Assembly: GCA_035772405.1 (NCBI GenBank)
Contig: JAYKKM010000016.1
Span: 1 to 64,000, forward strand
Reading direction: 5' to 3'
Length of the DNA stretch: 64,000 nucleotides
Source: Chrysogorgia sp. JL179-B06
Taxonomy: Eukaryota > Cnidaria > Anthozoa > Scleralcyonacea > Chrysogorgiidae
The translations under genes were made by a program, and so were the position numbers. The notes under the pieces are model-generated. The model was given only the letters and a program-made list of their open reading frames with translations, did no database searches and was not told where the DNA came from. Below, piece after piece: positions 48,209 to 57,704 of the stretch; the first letter of the stretch is position 1, and the number at the start of each line of letters is the position of its first letter.

Positions 48209-49049
48209 CTGTAAATTTAAAATAAATCAGTTGTGTTGTTTGTTCTAGTCTATTTCATTGGAAACTCTGGGTTGGATAAAAAAGGGTTGGCTAACAAATC
48301 TTGGCACAACACCACTCATTACAGGAAAACTGAGCAAAGAATATGCAACGCGGCACTATACACAACACGCGCGCTGCACAACACGGCAGACAACGATATA
48401 TAACCTAATAAAGCACACGAGGACAGCATATTAAAGACTTATTAATCGATAATGAGAACTTATCAATTATTTCATGCAAAAAATGGAGGTCCGATAGTTT
48501 TTCTATACAAATCGAACAAGCGAGGTCAATAAGCTGTTTATTATGTGTAAAAAAGTAGAGTGCAGCGTTGAAAGTATTTTCAATATATAGCAAAGCGAAA
48601 AGGTCTGAGAGAGTGAGAGGAACGAAAAATACTAATGTTTTGGAGCGGAACCCTTTACCAGAGTAACACGTGACAAATAAAATAAATAGGGCTTATACAT
48701 GCCAAAAGGATGACACAAGTAGAAAGAAGCTGTAAATACATCGAGTCTGAGCCGTCGAGCAAACTAGCTCTAAAATGGCGGCGTCCAGAATTTATGCTTC
48801 TGAAAACGTTATTTCTCGAGTACACGAGCAGATACCGTTACTATTAATATTTTTAAACATTATGCTTAAAGGCCTTTTATTTAAAAGTAATTTATATTTT
48901 GGGTACAGTTTAAAGTTAAAGAACTTTAAAATGGAAAGAATGAAATTCTAGGACTAGAGGAATTTTGTTGTTCGAAATTTGTTCCAAAACTGGTCGAGAA
49001 AAGATTTAGAAGGTTATTTAGAAGGTTAGTATGTTGGACAATTGCTTTT
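48209..49049 (-). other. Putative intron / upstream region, no exon identified
   Basis: Sequence upstream (on the minus strand) of the terminal exon. No further exon could be supported. Contains GCGGCACTATACACAACACG-type GC-rich bits and otherwise AT-rich sequence. Confidence 0.4.
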
Positions 49050-49835
49050 AAATTTGGCTTCAAAATCTTGGTCGTGACCATGGCATGGGGATAAACTGCA
49101 GAGACGTTCGTAGAATCATCCATTTTGTATGTTCCAGTAACATTGAATCCAATGTTCAGGAATATGGAAGGGATGGTTGTGACGGAAAAGAAAGCATTTT
49201 ATTACATTTTATTACACACTGTTCTACTAACATGAAAGATAACAAAAAACATGCCGAAGAAATCAAATGTTGAAAAAGTTCTTGAGTCAGCATGAAGTAA
49301 CTGTGCATGAATGCAAATGATGTGATGTCTCTGCCAAGAAATGTGATTGCAGTGGCCGTCCTGGTGATTGTGCACGGGAATAATATCTACCACTCATTGA
49401 AGAATCAGCGAGCAATTTGTACAAGTTCACAAAGTCCAGGGTTGTCAGTGAAGAGCAGAAAGTTCTGCTGAAATCAAAGTTGTTGGCATACATGAACAAG
49501 CTAAGATACAACACAACACAACACGACACGACACGACACGACACGACACAACACAACACAACACAACAAGTCCAGTTCATTTTTCAAATGTTCATTTTGA
49601 GTTTAATAAGTTTCATGTTGCTCAAGTTATGAAAAACTGTTCACATTTATTTCATTATCAGATATATACGCAATTGTGTTGAAATCTGGAGACCAGTCCA
49701 ACAGATATTAGTAGTTATATCAAGTTTTTAATGATATTGATGCTCTTAATCACAGTTTTGAGTGCATCGATGATATTGAAGAGTTAGATGATACAATTAA
49801 CTCAGACTGGACAGATGTTCATAATTACTTAAACG
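49050..49835 (+). pseudogene. Decayed RecQ-like DNA helicase copy
   Basis: Pieces of a RecQ-type helicase occur in the right order with frameshifts and stops. First is MGINCRDVRRIIHF and VQEYGRDGCDGKESILL (about 49085-49205), which matches motif V/VI of RecQ helicases (normally Q-x-x-GRAGRDG). Then comes a Cys cluster CDVSAKKCDCSGRPGDC (about 49322-49376), which corresponds to the RecQ zinc-binding region. Then RVVSEEQKVLLKSKLLAYMN (about 49438-49495), and after a microsatellite FNKFHVAQVMKNCSHLF and, in shifting frames, DIYA, VEIWRPVQQ and DIEELDD. The arginine finger region has degenerated (GRDGCDG instead of GRAGRDG). A one-base shift joins VVTMA to MGINC. The ATPase lobe 1 (Walker A) is not found upstream. 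It is a non-functional fragment, possibly of a repeated helicase-like family. Confidence 0.78.
49507..49570. repeat. Pentanucleotide microsatellite, ACAAC/ACGAC
   Basis: About twelve ACAAC or ACGAC units lie inside the RecQ-like pseudogene, between its LLAYMN and FNKFHVAQ pieces. They interrupt the old reading frame. Confidence 0.9.
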
Positions 49836-50179
49836 TACATAACCTTATTCCTTGATGAAACTACCAATATGTCTAAAATTAGCATGTCAATAAATGCAAT
49901 TGACCAGTCTGATTATGACACAGGCTGTGACTTTGTAAATACAAGTAATATATTATTGGTCCCATTTACAATGGAAGGGGCTCGGAATATTTACATTGAA
50001 ACCATGGACGCTAGTTGATTCTATAATAGTAATTAAATAATTAGGTAATTATATAGTAATTATATCTATAAACAATATGTACAGCAATTACTATCTCATG
50101 TGTAATGTATATTTCTACCCTATACACTGTATATAAGTGCATCTTAGAATATTACAAAGTTTTATTATATGGCACAAGC
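49836..50179. other. Spacer, no gene seen
   Basis: AT-rich sequence following the helicase remnant, with TAATTATATAGTAATTATAT low complexity at about 50045-50065. No feature supported. Confidence 0.45.
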
Positions 50180-50189
50180 TGCTTCCGGT

Positions 50190-50300
50190 GAAATTTCGTG
50201 CTCTGATTGGCTGAGACACGTCACGTGCCGGTCCGTTATTTCCCGTAATCGACCGGTCTGGATTTTGTCAGCCATTTTGTTTACAAAGGAACAAGCCGAA
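50190..50300 (+). promoter_or_regulatory. CCAAT and CACGTG promoter-like segment
   Basis: TCTGATTGGCTGAGA (an inverted CCAAT box) is followed by ACACGTCACGTGCC (an E-box CACGTG), GTTATTTCCCGTAATCG and GCCATTTTG, then a purine-rich leader and the ATG at 50374. A related TGATTGGCTGAACGTG occurs at 57240 and TTTTCCCGTAATGACC-type sequence at 59355-59480. This looks like a TATA-less promoter, probably part of the repeat module. Confidence 0.4.
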
Positions 50301-50373
50301 CAACGATAGGAAACTTTGAAAAGCAGCAAAAATTAAACGAATTTAGTAAATTAAGCACTAAATATTGTATGAG

Positions 50374-50559
50374 ATGGACGATGAACAATCTAAAAGAGAG
50401 TCTTACTATCATGGAAGCAATAGACGAACAAGAACAAGATTCACGATTCTGTCACTCAAAACGTATAACGCGTTCCAAACTATTTTGGAAAATTCCAAAG
50501 TTACGTTTTTTAACAATTTTGGTCGAATTTTGCAGAATTATTTCATTTTGTTTACATAA
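50374..50559 (+). CDS. Short ORF in repeat module, unrecognised
   Basis: From ATG 50374 (context GAGATGG) 61 codons run to TAA, beginning MDDEQSKRESYYHGSNRRTR and including TYNAFQTILENSKVTFF. The latter recurs, in the same frame, as TYNAFQTILGNSKVAFF on the minus strand in the right-hand module (within about 59234-59300). That conservation between copies argues this frame was coding at least when the module spread. The protein is not recognised. It is short and could be a first exon (an overlapping frame from 50369 is also open but is not preserved in the other copy). Confidence 0.4.
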   Translation: MDDEQSKRESYYHGSNRRTRTRFTILSLKTYNAFQTILENSKVTFFNNFGRILQNYFILFT

Positions 50560-50865
50560 ATCAGCTAATTATTATAACGTTAACAAATAGATCGACGATT
50601 CCATCAGAAAATAAAGTACTTTTGCGGAATATTTTATAATTTATGTTTGCAAAATAAGTATATTTTTCCGACGTAGAACAAAATAGGAATTTATCGTTCT
50701 GATTTTCACTAAAGTTAGCCTTGATGTGCAAATTGAAAATTTAATTCCAAAAAAAGACGCAAAAACTAGACGAATTTCCTGTTTCAAAGGAGAAAAAAAA
50801 AATTACAATTTAATTAATAGGAAAGGCAAAAGTTTTGCCTTGTCTAAATTTAAGATGAAAGAAAT
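50560..50865. other. AT-rich part of left module, no gene seen
   Basis: Between the short ORF and the minisatellite there is only AT-rich sequence with A tracts. No supported feature. Confidence 0.45.
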
Positions 50866-51680
50866 AGAGGAGGCAAAATTTTTGCCACTCCAATGTAAAT
50901 GTGTTTACAAAATCTTAGAATATAAACACATGAATGAAATAGGGCAAGTTAAATTTTTGCCACTCCGATGTAAATCTGTTTGCAAAATCGTATAATTTAA
51001 ACACATGGAAGAAATAGGGCAGGCAAAATTTTTGCCTCTCCGATGTAAATCTGTTTGCAAAATCTGATAATATAAACACATGCAAGAAATAGGGCAGGCA
51101 AAATTTTTGCCTCTCCGATGTAAATCTGTTTGCAAAATGTTATAATATAATCACATGTAAGAAATACGGCAGGTAAAATTTTTGCCACTCCGATGTAATT
51201 CTTTTTGCAAAATCTTATAATATAAACACATGGAAGAAATAGGGCAGGCAAAATTTTTGCCACTCCGATGTAAATCTGTTTGCAAAATCTTAACATATAA
51301 ACCCATAGAAGAAATAGGGCACGCAAAAGTTTTGCCACTCCGATGTAAATCTGTTTGGAAAATCTGATCATATAAACACATGGAAGAAATAGGGCAGGCA
51401 AAATTTTTGCCACTCCGATGTAAATCTGTTTGCAAAATCTTAACATATAAACCCATAGAAGAAATAGAGCACGCAAAAGTTTTGCCACTCCGATGTAAAT
51501 CTATTTTCAAAATATTAACATATAAACACATGGAAGAAATACGGCAGGCCAAAGTTTTGCCACTCCAATGTAAATCTGTTTGCAAAATCTTACAATATAA
51601 ACACATGGAAGAAATAGGGGAGGCAAAATGTTTGCCACTTCTATGTAAATCTGTTTGCAAAATCTTACAAAAATTAAGAA
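50866..51680 (-). repeat. 75-bp minisatellite, eleven units (left, inverted)
   Basis: Eleven units of about 75 bp, each with TTTTTGCCACTCCGATGTAA, ATCTGTTTGCAAAATCT, ATAAACACATGGAAGAAATA and GGGCAGGCAAAA. They are the reverse complement of the array at 57705-59010. Each contains a short palindrome GGCAAAA-N-TTTTGCC. Because 75 is a multiple of three and the unit lacks stops in several frames, long minus-strand reading frames appear (about 165 codons in two frames). These are not evidence of a protein. Confidence 0.92.
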
Positions 51681-51740
51681 ATAGAAAACATTTTCTGTGT
51701 TGCCATAGTGTTATAGAAACATGAGTGGAACTTAATTGCT

Positions 51741-52565
51741 ACCTTCGAGCATTCGTTCGTTTTGATCAGTGGTCACTGTGTGCATGCGCTAGACCCTTTC
51801 TTTTGAATTTGTCGATTTCAGTGTTAACATAGCGAAGGTAAAGGAACAGAACGTGAAGCAATAAAACAGAAGAACTGTTATGATCCGGAGCATGTTCCAG
51901 CGTGCAAGAAAGTGGAGGATCATGGTAGAATCAGTATTACACAGCCTAATAAGTAGGAGAATGCGGCTGATTAAATTCTCAATGGTTTTGGTCCTAGTTG
52001 TTGTTGCTGCAAGAACGCTGTGGCCCCAGTAATACGGCCGTTGCAGTAGCCAACTGATATCCCTGCTCGCCATCCCTTAGCCTCTTCGTCTTTTTCAAAC
52101 ACCGCGCATCGATTACATGAAGAATTACACGATATGCATATATATTTTGTGGTTTATTTGTCCATATTGAAAAGTCCGCCAAATCAAATGATGCATAATA
52201 AAGTATTGTTTCAGTCAAGCTCCCACCAGTTTTTCTCGGCGTAAAAAAACTGGACAAACTATTGTTTCGATAAAATGATTAGGTTCGAGAGTTTCCACGT
52301 TTGAACCAAGCCTAAGCAGTTCTGTGATCTAGCAACAATGGGAAAGCTACAGTATCTCGATACGCGAGCGAACGAACAATCTGGAGTGCAGGTTACTAAA
52401 ATTACAGATTACTAAAATTTCCCGATAACGTCGTAGTGGTGGTCTTGATGATGCGCAAACAGCGCCTCTGCTTTGTGATTAATGTGAAGCCTGTGCCACA
52501 GTGATAAAATATACGAATTGGTATATTTACGGCAGGATATAACAACAATATATACAGTGTAAATG
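51741..52565. other. No gene seen
   Basis: Mixed sequence with short frames on the minus strand and no recognised protein. Has no obvious repeat. Confidence 0.45.
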
Positions 52566-53465
52566 AAAAAGGGCCAAAACGACTCCAAAAATGGGGCCAA
52601 AACGGTGACCGCAAAATAGATATTTTTTTGGGGCCAAAATGGCACCTATAACAACGCGGCCCCTAAGGGGCGTTTTGGCCCTCTCGGGGTAGGGGCTGTT
52701 TTAGCTCTAAGTAGGGACCGTTTTGGCAGAAGCAGGGGCTGAATCAACTTTTGACCAGGGTCATTTCAGAAAACTGTGGGGCCGTTTCGGAAAATCAAGG
52801 AGTCGTTTTGGCTCGTACGCGGAGCCATAATGGCCCCTAAAAAGCGTCGATTAGCTTTCTACATGGGGCCGTTTTGGTTCCATTTAGATGAGCTATTTCA
52901 GCCACCAAGAGGAGCTGTTATGGAAGAAATACGGGCTGTTTCGGCTTTAACGAGGAGCTGTTTCAGATAGCTACGGAGCCGTTTTGAAAAATAAGGAGTC
53001 AATTTGACTCCTTCTTTGGAGCCATAATGGCCCCTAAAACACGTCGATTTAGCTCGGTATTTAGAGCTGTTTTGGCTCTTGTGAAGAAGGGCTATTTCAG
53101 CTTTCAAAAGGAGCTATTATTGGAAAAGAAAGGGCTATTTCAGCTTTTTACCATGGCCGTTTCAGAAAGCGGCGGAGCTGTTTTGGAAAGTAAGGAGTCA
53201 ATTTGACTCAATTTTTGGAGCCATAATGGCCCCTAAAACACGTCGATTTAGCTCGGTATTTAAAGCTGTTTTGGCTCTTGTGAAGAAGGGCTATTTCAGC
53301 TTTCAAAAGGGGCTATTATTGGAAAAGTAAGGGCTATTTCAGCTTTTTACCATGGCCGTTTCAGAAAGCGGCGGAGCTGTTTTGGAAAGTAAGGACTAAG
53401 GAGTCAATTTGACTCATTTTTTTCAGCCATGTCCCCCAAAATGCGTCGATTCAGCTCAGTGTTTA
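52566..53465. repeat. GC-rich tandem repeat, about 198-bp units of short sub-repeats
   Basis: GGAGCCATAATGGCCCCTAA recurs at about 52821, 53020 and 53217, with a decayed copy at 53425, giving a period of 197-208 bp. Within each unit many 20-25-bp sub-repeats follow the pattern (G)GAGCTGTTTTGG / GGGCTATTTCAGC / GGGGCCGTTTTGG. The stretch 52566-52760 contains only the sub-repeats, on both strands. The two middle units are nearly identical, so expansion was recent. Short reading frames here are repeat-driven. Confidence 0.85.
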
Positions 53466-53514
53466 GAAAAGTATACATTCAGTATGACAATCCAATAAAA
53501 AATTTAATGTTTGA

Positions 53515-53590
53515 ATTATATATATATATATATAAAGTAATACTTATAAAATACTATATATAATAATATAAATATATAAAATAATATAAA
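53515..53590. repeat. TA-rich low-complexity sequence
   Basis: TATATATATATATATA followed by imperfect TATAATATAAATATATAAAA. Confidence 0.85.
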
Positions 53591-53785
53591 ATACACAAAT
53601 TAAAGTTCGGCTTTTTGAACAAATATATTTGTATCAATAGATAACATATTATAAATCTAACAATTTAACGCAAATCCAACTCCAAAACAAAATGTAAGCA
53701 TGTTATTTATTAGGGCCCAATTGTTCAAAGAGCAATAAGCACCGATGTTAAAATTTAATCGTACGAGCAATTTAATTTCCTAGTC
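53591..53785. other. AT-rich spacer with possible MITE end
   Basis: No gene. GGGCCCAATTGTTCAAAGAG (from 53713) looks like a terminal sequence of a DNA transposon, but no partner end was found. Confidence 0.35.
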
Positions 53786-54880
53786 TTAAAGTGCTACTGA
53801 GATGAAAAATTTGTCTATCCAATTTTGATTTTATCTAAAAGTATTTTGAAAGAGAAACAGAATTGTCCGGAATGGCTTTCGCAGTTTCTCTATACCTCAT
53901 CTCGTTCCAGAGATATTCAGGTTATTAGATGCCGTATGACGTCATTTTCTCACATAAACTAAAGAAAATTCACAAAATGAGGCATATTCTCTGCAAATAA
54001 CATGCAGAAGGTTTTGACACTTTGCACATGTGTGCCAATGATGAAAGTGCACACCACCGTGCATGGTATGTTGTCGCCATGGAGATCGCTGGGAAGCAGG
54101 AGGTTTTAACTAAAAAACTAAAATCTTAGTTTCTGTCTCTTTCTTAAAGTGTTTATGAAACGAAAATTGACGTGACTTTTTATTGATTTAATATTTTATT
54201 TGAGAGAACTTCTCAAATGATACAGAATGGCGTTTGTAGTTCTTTAATATCTTATTTCGTTCTCGAGTTATTCAAGATTGTTTAATATGACCTATGACGT
54301 CAGTAGATGTACCCACCATTATGATGAATCAGAAAATGAAGCATATCTTCAAAAATATTGCGCAAAATTGTTTGAAACTTTATACAAGTATACAGGTCAC
54401 TAAATTAAATATCCCCACGTCAACTAGAGTTTGACTCGAAGTTGCTCTGTTTTGTTGGCAATACTATTGAAAATATACATCACTGATCAACAGTTAAATA
54501 TTGGTTTAGAAAAGGCAGAATATAAACAAGTTTACGAGAGGAATAAAGGAGTCTGGGAACTAACCTGTTACCATGGCAACGATAAAGTTTACGTGGGTTA
54601 TTCAATTTAGCGACCTGTATACTTGTGCAAAGTTTCAAGGAATTGTGTTCAATAGTTTTGAAGATATGCTTCATTTTCTGATTCGTCATAATGGTTGGGT
54701 ACAACTAGCGACGTCATAGGTCATATTACACAATATTGAATTACTCGAGAACGAGATAATGTATGGAATAACTACAAACGCCATTCTTTATCGTTTGAGG
54801 AGCTCTTTCAAATAAATCAATAAAAAGTCACCTCAATCTTCCTTTCATAAACATTACAGAGCCTGTAATCCGGACAAAAT
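53786..54880. repeat. Three related modules with TGACGTCA, two forming an inverted repeat
   Basis: Module 1 (about 53790-54100) and module 2 (about 54140-54420) are diverged direct repeats. Each has a tract like TCTCGTTCCAGAGATATTCA or TTTCGTTCTCGAGTTATTCA, then TATGACGTCA, then AAAATGA(G/A)GCATAT. Module 3 (about 54590-54870) is the reverse complement of module 2, with TACTCGAGAACGAGATAA and AAGATATGCTTCATTTTCTG. The arms of modules 2 and 3 are about 270 bp and share TACAGGTC / GACCTGTATACTTGTGCAAA near the centre. The palindromic CRE-like octamer TGACGTCA is at 53937-53944 and 54295-54302, with one change (CGACGTCA) at 54709-54716. No protein. It may be a foldback element. Confidence 0.72.
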
Positions 54881-55193
54881 TTCCGAACAAAATGACATTT
54901 GATCGGAAATTTTCAAATTTGATCGGAAATTTGTTTTCGATTTTAGTTTGACCCCCCCGTTGAGTAAATCCCGTCAAGCAGTAAATCAATCTATGCTATA
55001 GAGTTTGCACAAAGTTTAAAGATGAAATTGCAAGAATATCTTATTTTTTATCATATTTAACACTTACTTTTGAAAAACGAAGCAGTTATAAATGACATAT
55101 TTTGACTTTGAGGAATTGTTGCAAACTTGCAATATTACAAATATATGTATATTATACTACTTGTATAATATTACTTATAACGATTAATACAAC
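54881..55193. other. AT-rich spacer, small TTTGATCGGAAATTT repeat
   Basis: Two copies of TTTGATCGGAAATTT with ATTTCCGAACAAAATG (54870-54935). No gene seen. Confidence 0.5.
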
Positions 55194-55475
55194 GTGCAAA
55201 GGAAAAGGACGCTAAACTTCGAAAATAAGCGACTTTTTACCCAAGAGGACGACAGTGAGACAATCCTTTCCCTCGCGTATCGAGATAGCTTTCCCATTAT
55301 AAATTCAAACACGGTAACGATATTTGAAAACGAACTTTCCAAGCTACGACAAACGCCAATTCAAAGAAGTGCAGACAACGTGCGAAGGACGCTAAACTTC
55401 GGAAATAACCGACTTCTCCCGACGAGGTTGCGGGTCAACCTGTTACTTCTGAGCGGTACTGTATTTATTTATTGA
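55194..55475 (+). CDS. Open frame with repeated RTLNF motif, unrecognised
   Basis: An 93-codon open stretch without ATG support contains RTLNFENKRLFTQEDD, a middle part FPIINSNTVTIFENELSKLR and a second RTLNFGNNRLLPTRLR. The two motif copies are 188 bp apart in DNA and arise from a direct repeat GGACGCTAAACTTCG. The middle part looks like ordinary protein. It is on the same strand as, and about 300 bp upstream of, the exon pair at 55755-56860 and might be an earlier exon. No splice sites are convincing. Possibly chance. Confidence 0.25.
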   Translation: MQRKRTLNFENKRLFTQEDDSETILSLAYRDSFPIINSNTVTIFENELSKLRQTPIQRSADNVRRTLNFGNNRLLPTRLRVNLLLLSGTVFIY

Positions 55476-55754
55476 CATAATAACTTATGTACATTAACAG
55501 AACGCCAAGAAATAATCCTGAAAAAAACTTTTTTGAACTGCTTCATATCCGAATTGGTTATGGCTTAAATTAAGATTGTTAAGATTAGTAATTTATTTAC
55601 TCAAATTTCAGCTGCCAGTTTGAAGATAAAGGTTTTTTCTTGATATGACTGACCAGTGACCACAATATCCAAAATTGCATGAGTATATTGATACTACATC
55701 AAGCTAAAGTCGATATGTTTATGTCAAAGTCGATCTGTATAACTATGTTATCAG

Positions 55755-56860
55755 AAGAGTTAAACCACTGGTACATGTTATTGATAACCATTCCGGCATT
55801 GTCAAGAACAGAATGAGATATCTTAATATCTTAACGCAGATGGCAGAATTTGAAAATGTGCCTGGGGATGATGTAGATGTTCTTGCCAGTTGCTGGGATC
55901 AAACATGTGTAACTTTGGTAAATAAATTATGTTCGATGGAGTTGTTGAAGTCAAAGATCTTCCAAGATATCTTTTTATGGGTTAATTATTGGTACTGGTT
56001 GCCAATGTAATTATCAAAGTCAGTGTTGTTGGTCACTGACTCAGTGTGGTTGGTCATTGACTCAGTGTGGTTGGTCACGAGCAATCTCGTACCCAGAGCC
56101 TGCGTTCACGAGGTTAGCACCAATATGTTTTGTCTTGACATCACCGTACGTTTAAAAAGCACAGTGCACAGTTGAACTCAAAGACCTTTTATCACGTTTT
56201 ACTTGTACTGTGTACATATATACTGTAGTAACTGTACTTTCCAAATTGCCCTCAAACAAAACCCCATGATCATACAGCTTTTATAATAGTAGCTTACATT
56301 ATTTACTTATTATACCGTGACATATGATCGTCCAATCAATTGTCGCTATTAGCTTCATGTGAGTCCATTATTTTACGATGTAAGACAGCAACATATTGGA
56401 CAGCAACCTTTTCGCTGTTTACGCGTTCGAAACATAAGCTATATATCAGCTTTTTATTTTTATGCTGTTTTGTCCTATTCTTTCCTAGATTTACGCCGGT
56501 CCCTACCAGCCACCATCAACTCGTGGTGTTCCTAATGATGAAAACTACCTGAACTCTTCAGTTCCTTGGTGTCTAGTGACAGTTCATATATTGAATTCAA
56601 AGATGAATCCAGTCATTGGAAAAGTGTAAGAAATGATTGATGAAAATAATTTCAAATTTCATTATTGGAAAGGATCATATGCGAAGGCATGGCAACCACA
56701 TATGGTTACTGTAAACGATGATAACATTCCTTGGACTGACAATCTTGACAAAAGATCAATTATCTTATGTGCGTTTGAGTTAGATGAAGAAAATAAATTA
56801 CAAGAAAACAGCAGGAAATACTTTAAAAGATGGCATCGAGAACAAAGCAGACAGAATTAG
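55755..56860 (+). pseudogene. Two-exon gene fragment with one in-frame TAA, unrecognised
   Basis: Exon 1 (55755-55917) starts after a TTATCAG acceptor and reads VKPLVHVIDNHSGIVKNRMR and FENVPGDDVDVLASCWDQTC. It ends at a GTAAAT donor in phase 0. Exon 2 (56489-56860) starts after a strong pyrimidine tract and CCTAG, also in phase 0. It reads YAGPYQPPSTRGVPNDENYL, then VIGKV, a TAA at 56627-56629, then FKFHYWKGSYAKAWQPHM and RSIILCAFELDEENKLQENS, ending HREQSRQN and a stop at 56858-56860. The intron would be 571 bp. The F.HYWKGSY...W.P pattern recalls chromo-barrel/Tudor-knot type folds, but this is only a resemblance. The frame is the same on both sides of the TAA, so a single substitution may have killed it. 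Alternatively GTAAGA at 56626 acts as a donor. Possibly transposon-derived. Confidence 0.55.
56017..56085. repeat. 21-23-bp tandem repeat, three units
   Basis: Three copies of CAGTGTGGTTGGTCA(C/T)TGACT (first copy CAGTGTTGTTGGTCACTGACT) lie inside the putative intron of the two-exon fragment. Confidence 0.85.
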
Positions 56861-57563
56861 GACTGGTAATGTTTTTATCATTAGGCCACTATTTGTTGCA
56901 TATTAGCTTGTCATCGGAAAAAACAGGCAGTGCTGTTTGAAATTCAACAATATTTGGTCCCAAAAAATATAATAATATTTACTGATGAATGATAATGGCG
57001 AATCAGCCTGGTCCAATATAGGTATATAAGTGTGCAGTCTGAGTCAGATGATGAAAAAATGTGCAAGTACGTAGTAGCCTTGGTACACATGGCGGTTGGA
57101 AAAAGTTTGCCCACCCTATCTCATTAATGTGTTTATATTGTACGATTTTGCAAACACATTTACATAGAAGAGACAACAATTTTGCCTCCCCAATTTCTTA
57201 GATATGTTTTATAAAATAACAAATTAAAAACGCACGTGTTGATTGGCTGAACGTGTTTCTATTACTCCATGGAAAATATGGATTTTCCCCGTCATTTTTA
57301 TAAAATGGACTGTAAAACAAACCTTTGATCACAAACAGCTAAAATATCGATAAATATTATGTTCTGTGACAGCCACAACAAGAAGAAAAATGAGAAGAAC
57401 GGATGCTTTTCTTCACAGTTAAGAGCATTTATGTTCATTTGAGCAGCTGATGACGCTGTCTCGCGTCAGTAAGGAGAATGTATATATTCATCATTTTAAT
57501 AAAAGAGTTTTATTACTTATTTCTTCAGTGTTTAATAGAAAACATATTTCCCTGTTCCCGTAC
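56861..57563. other. No gene; one stray 75-bp unit and a CCAAT-like segment
   Basis: A single diverged minisatellite unit (about 57120-57205: TTTGCAAACACATTTACATA and AATTTTGCCTCCCC) and TGATTGGCTGAACGTGTTTC (about 57239) show that further fragments of the composite module lie here. No reading frame supported. Confidence 0.55.
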
Positions 57564-57669
57564 GTTATAGAAACACTCGTGAAAGTTTGGGGAAACTTGA
57601 AATAGCGTGAAAACACTCGCCCCCACTGCCATTTCTTGTTCTCCAAAATTTCACTCGTGTTTCTATAAC
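57564..57669. mobile_element. Small palindromic element at the edge of the right module
   Basis: GTTATAGAAACACTCGTGAA (57564-57583) is matched by TTCACTCGTGTTTCTATAAC (57650-57669) in inverted orientation with two mismatches, giving a 106-bp hairpin-like structure. The same GTGTTATAGAAACATGAGTG end terminates the left composite module (about 51707-51726). It may be the terminal inverted repeat of the module family or a short MITE. Confidence 0.5.
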
Positions 57670-57704
57670 ACTATCGAAATACAGAAAATGTTTTCTATTT
57701 CTCA

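Larger units (their letters stand above)
50180..51740 (+). repeat. Composite repeat module, left copy
   Basis: In order the module holds a CCAAT/E-box promoter-like segment, a first-exon-like ORF, an AT-rich part, eleven 75-bp minisatellite units and a terminal segment with ATAGTGTTATAGAAACA. The same parts occur in the opposite orientation at 57649-59480. Shared parts are ACGCGTTCCAAACTATTTTG, the minisatellite and the GTGTTATAGAAACA(T/C)GAGTG end. The two copies face each other across about 5.9 kb. They may be two insertions of one non-autonomous element or the ends of a larger one. Confidence 0.7.
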
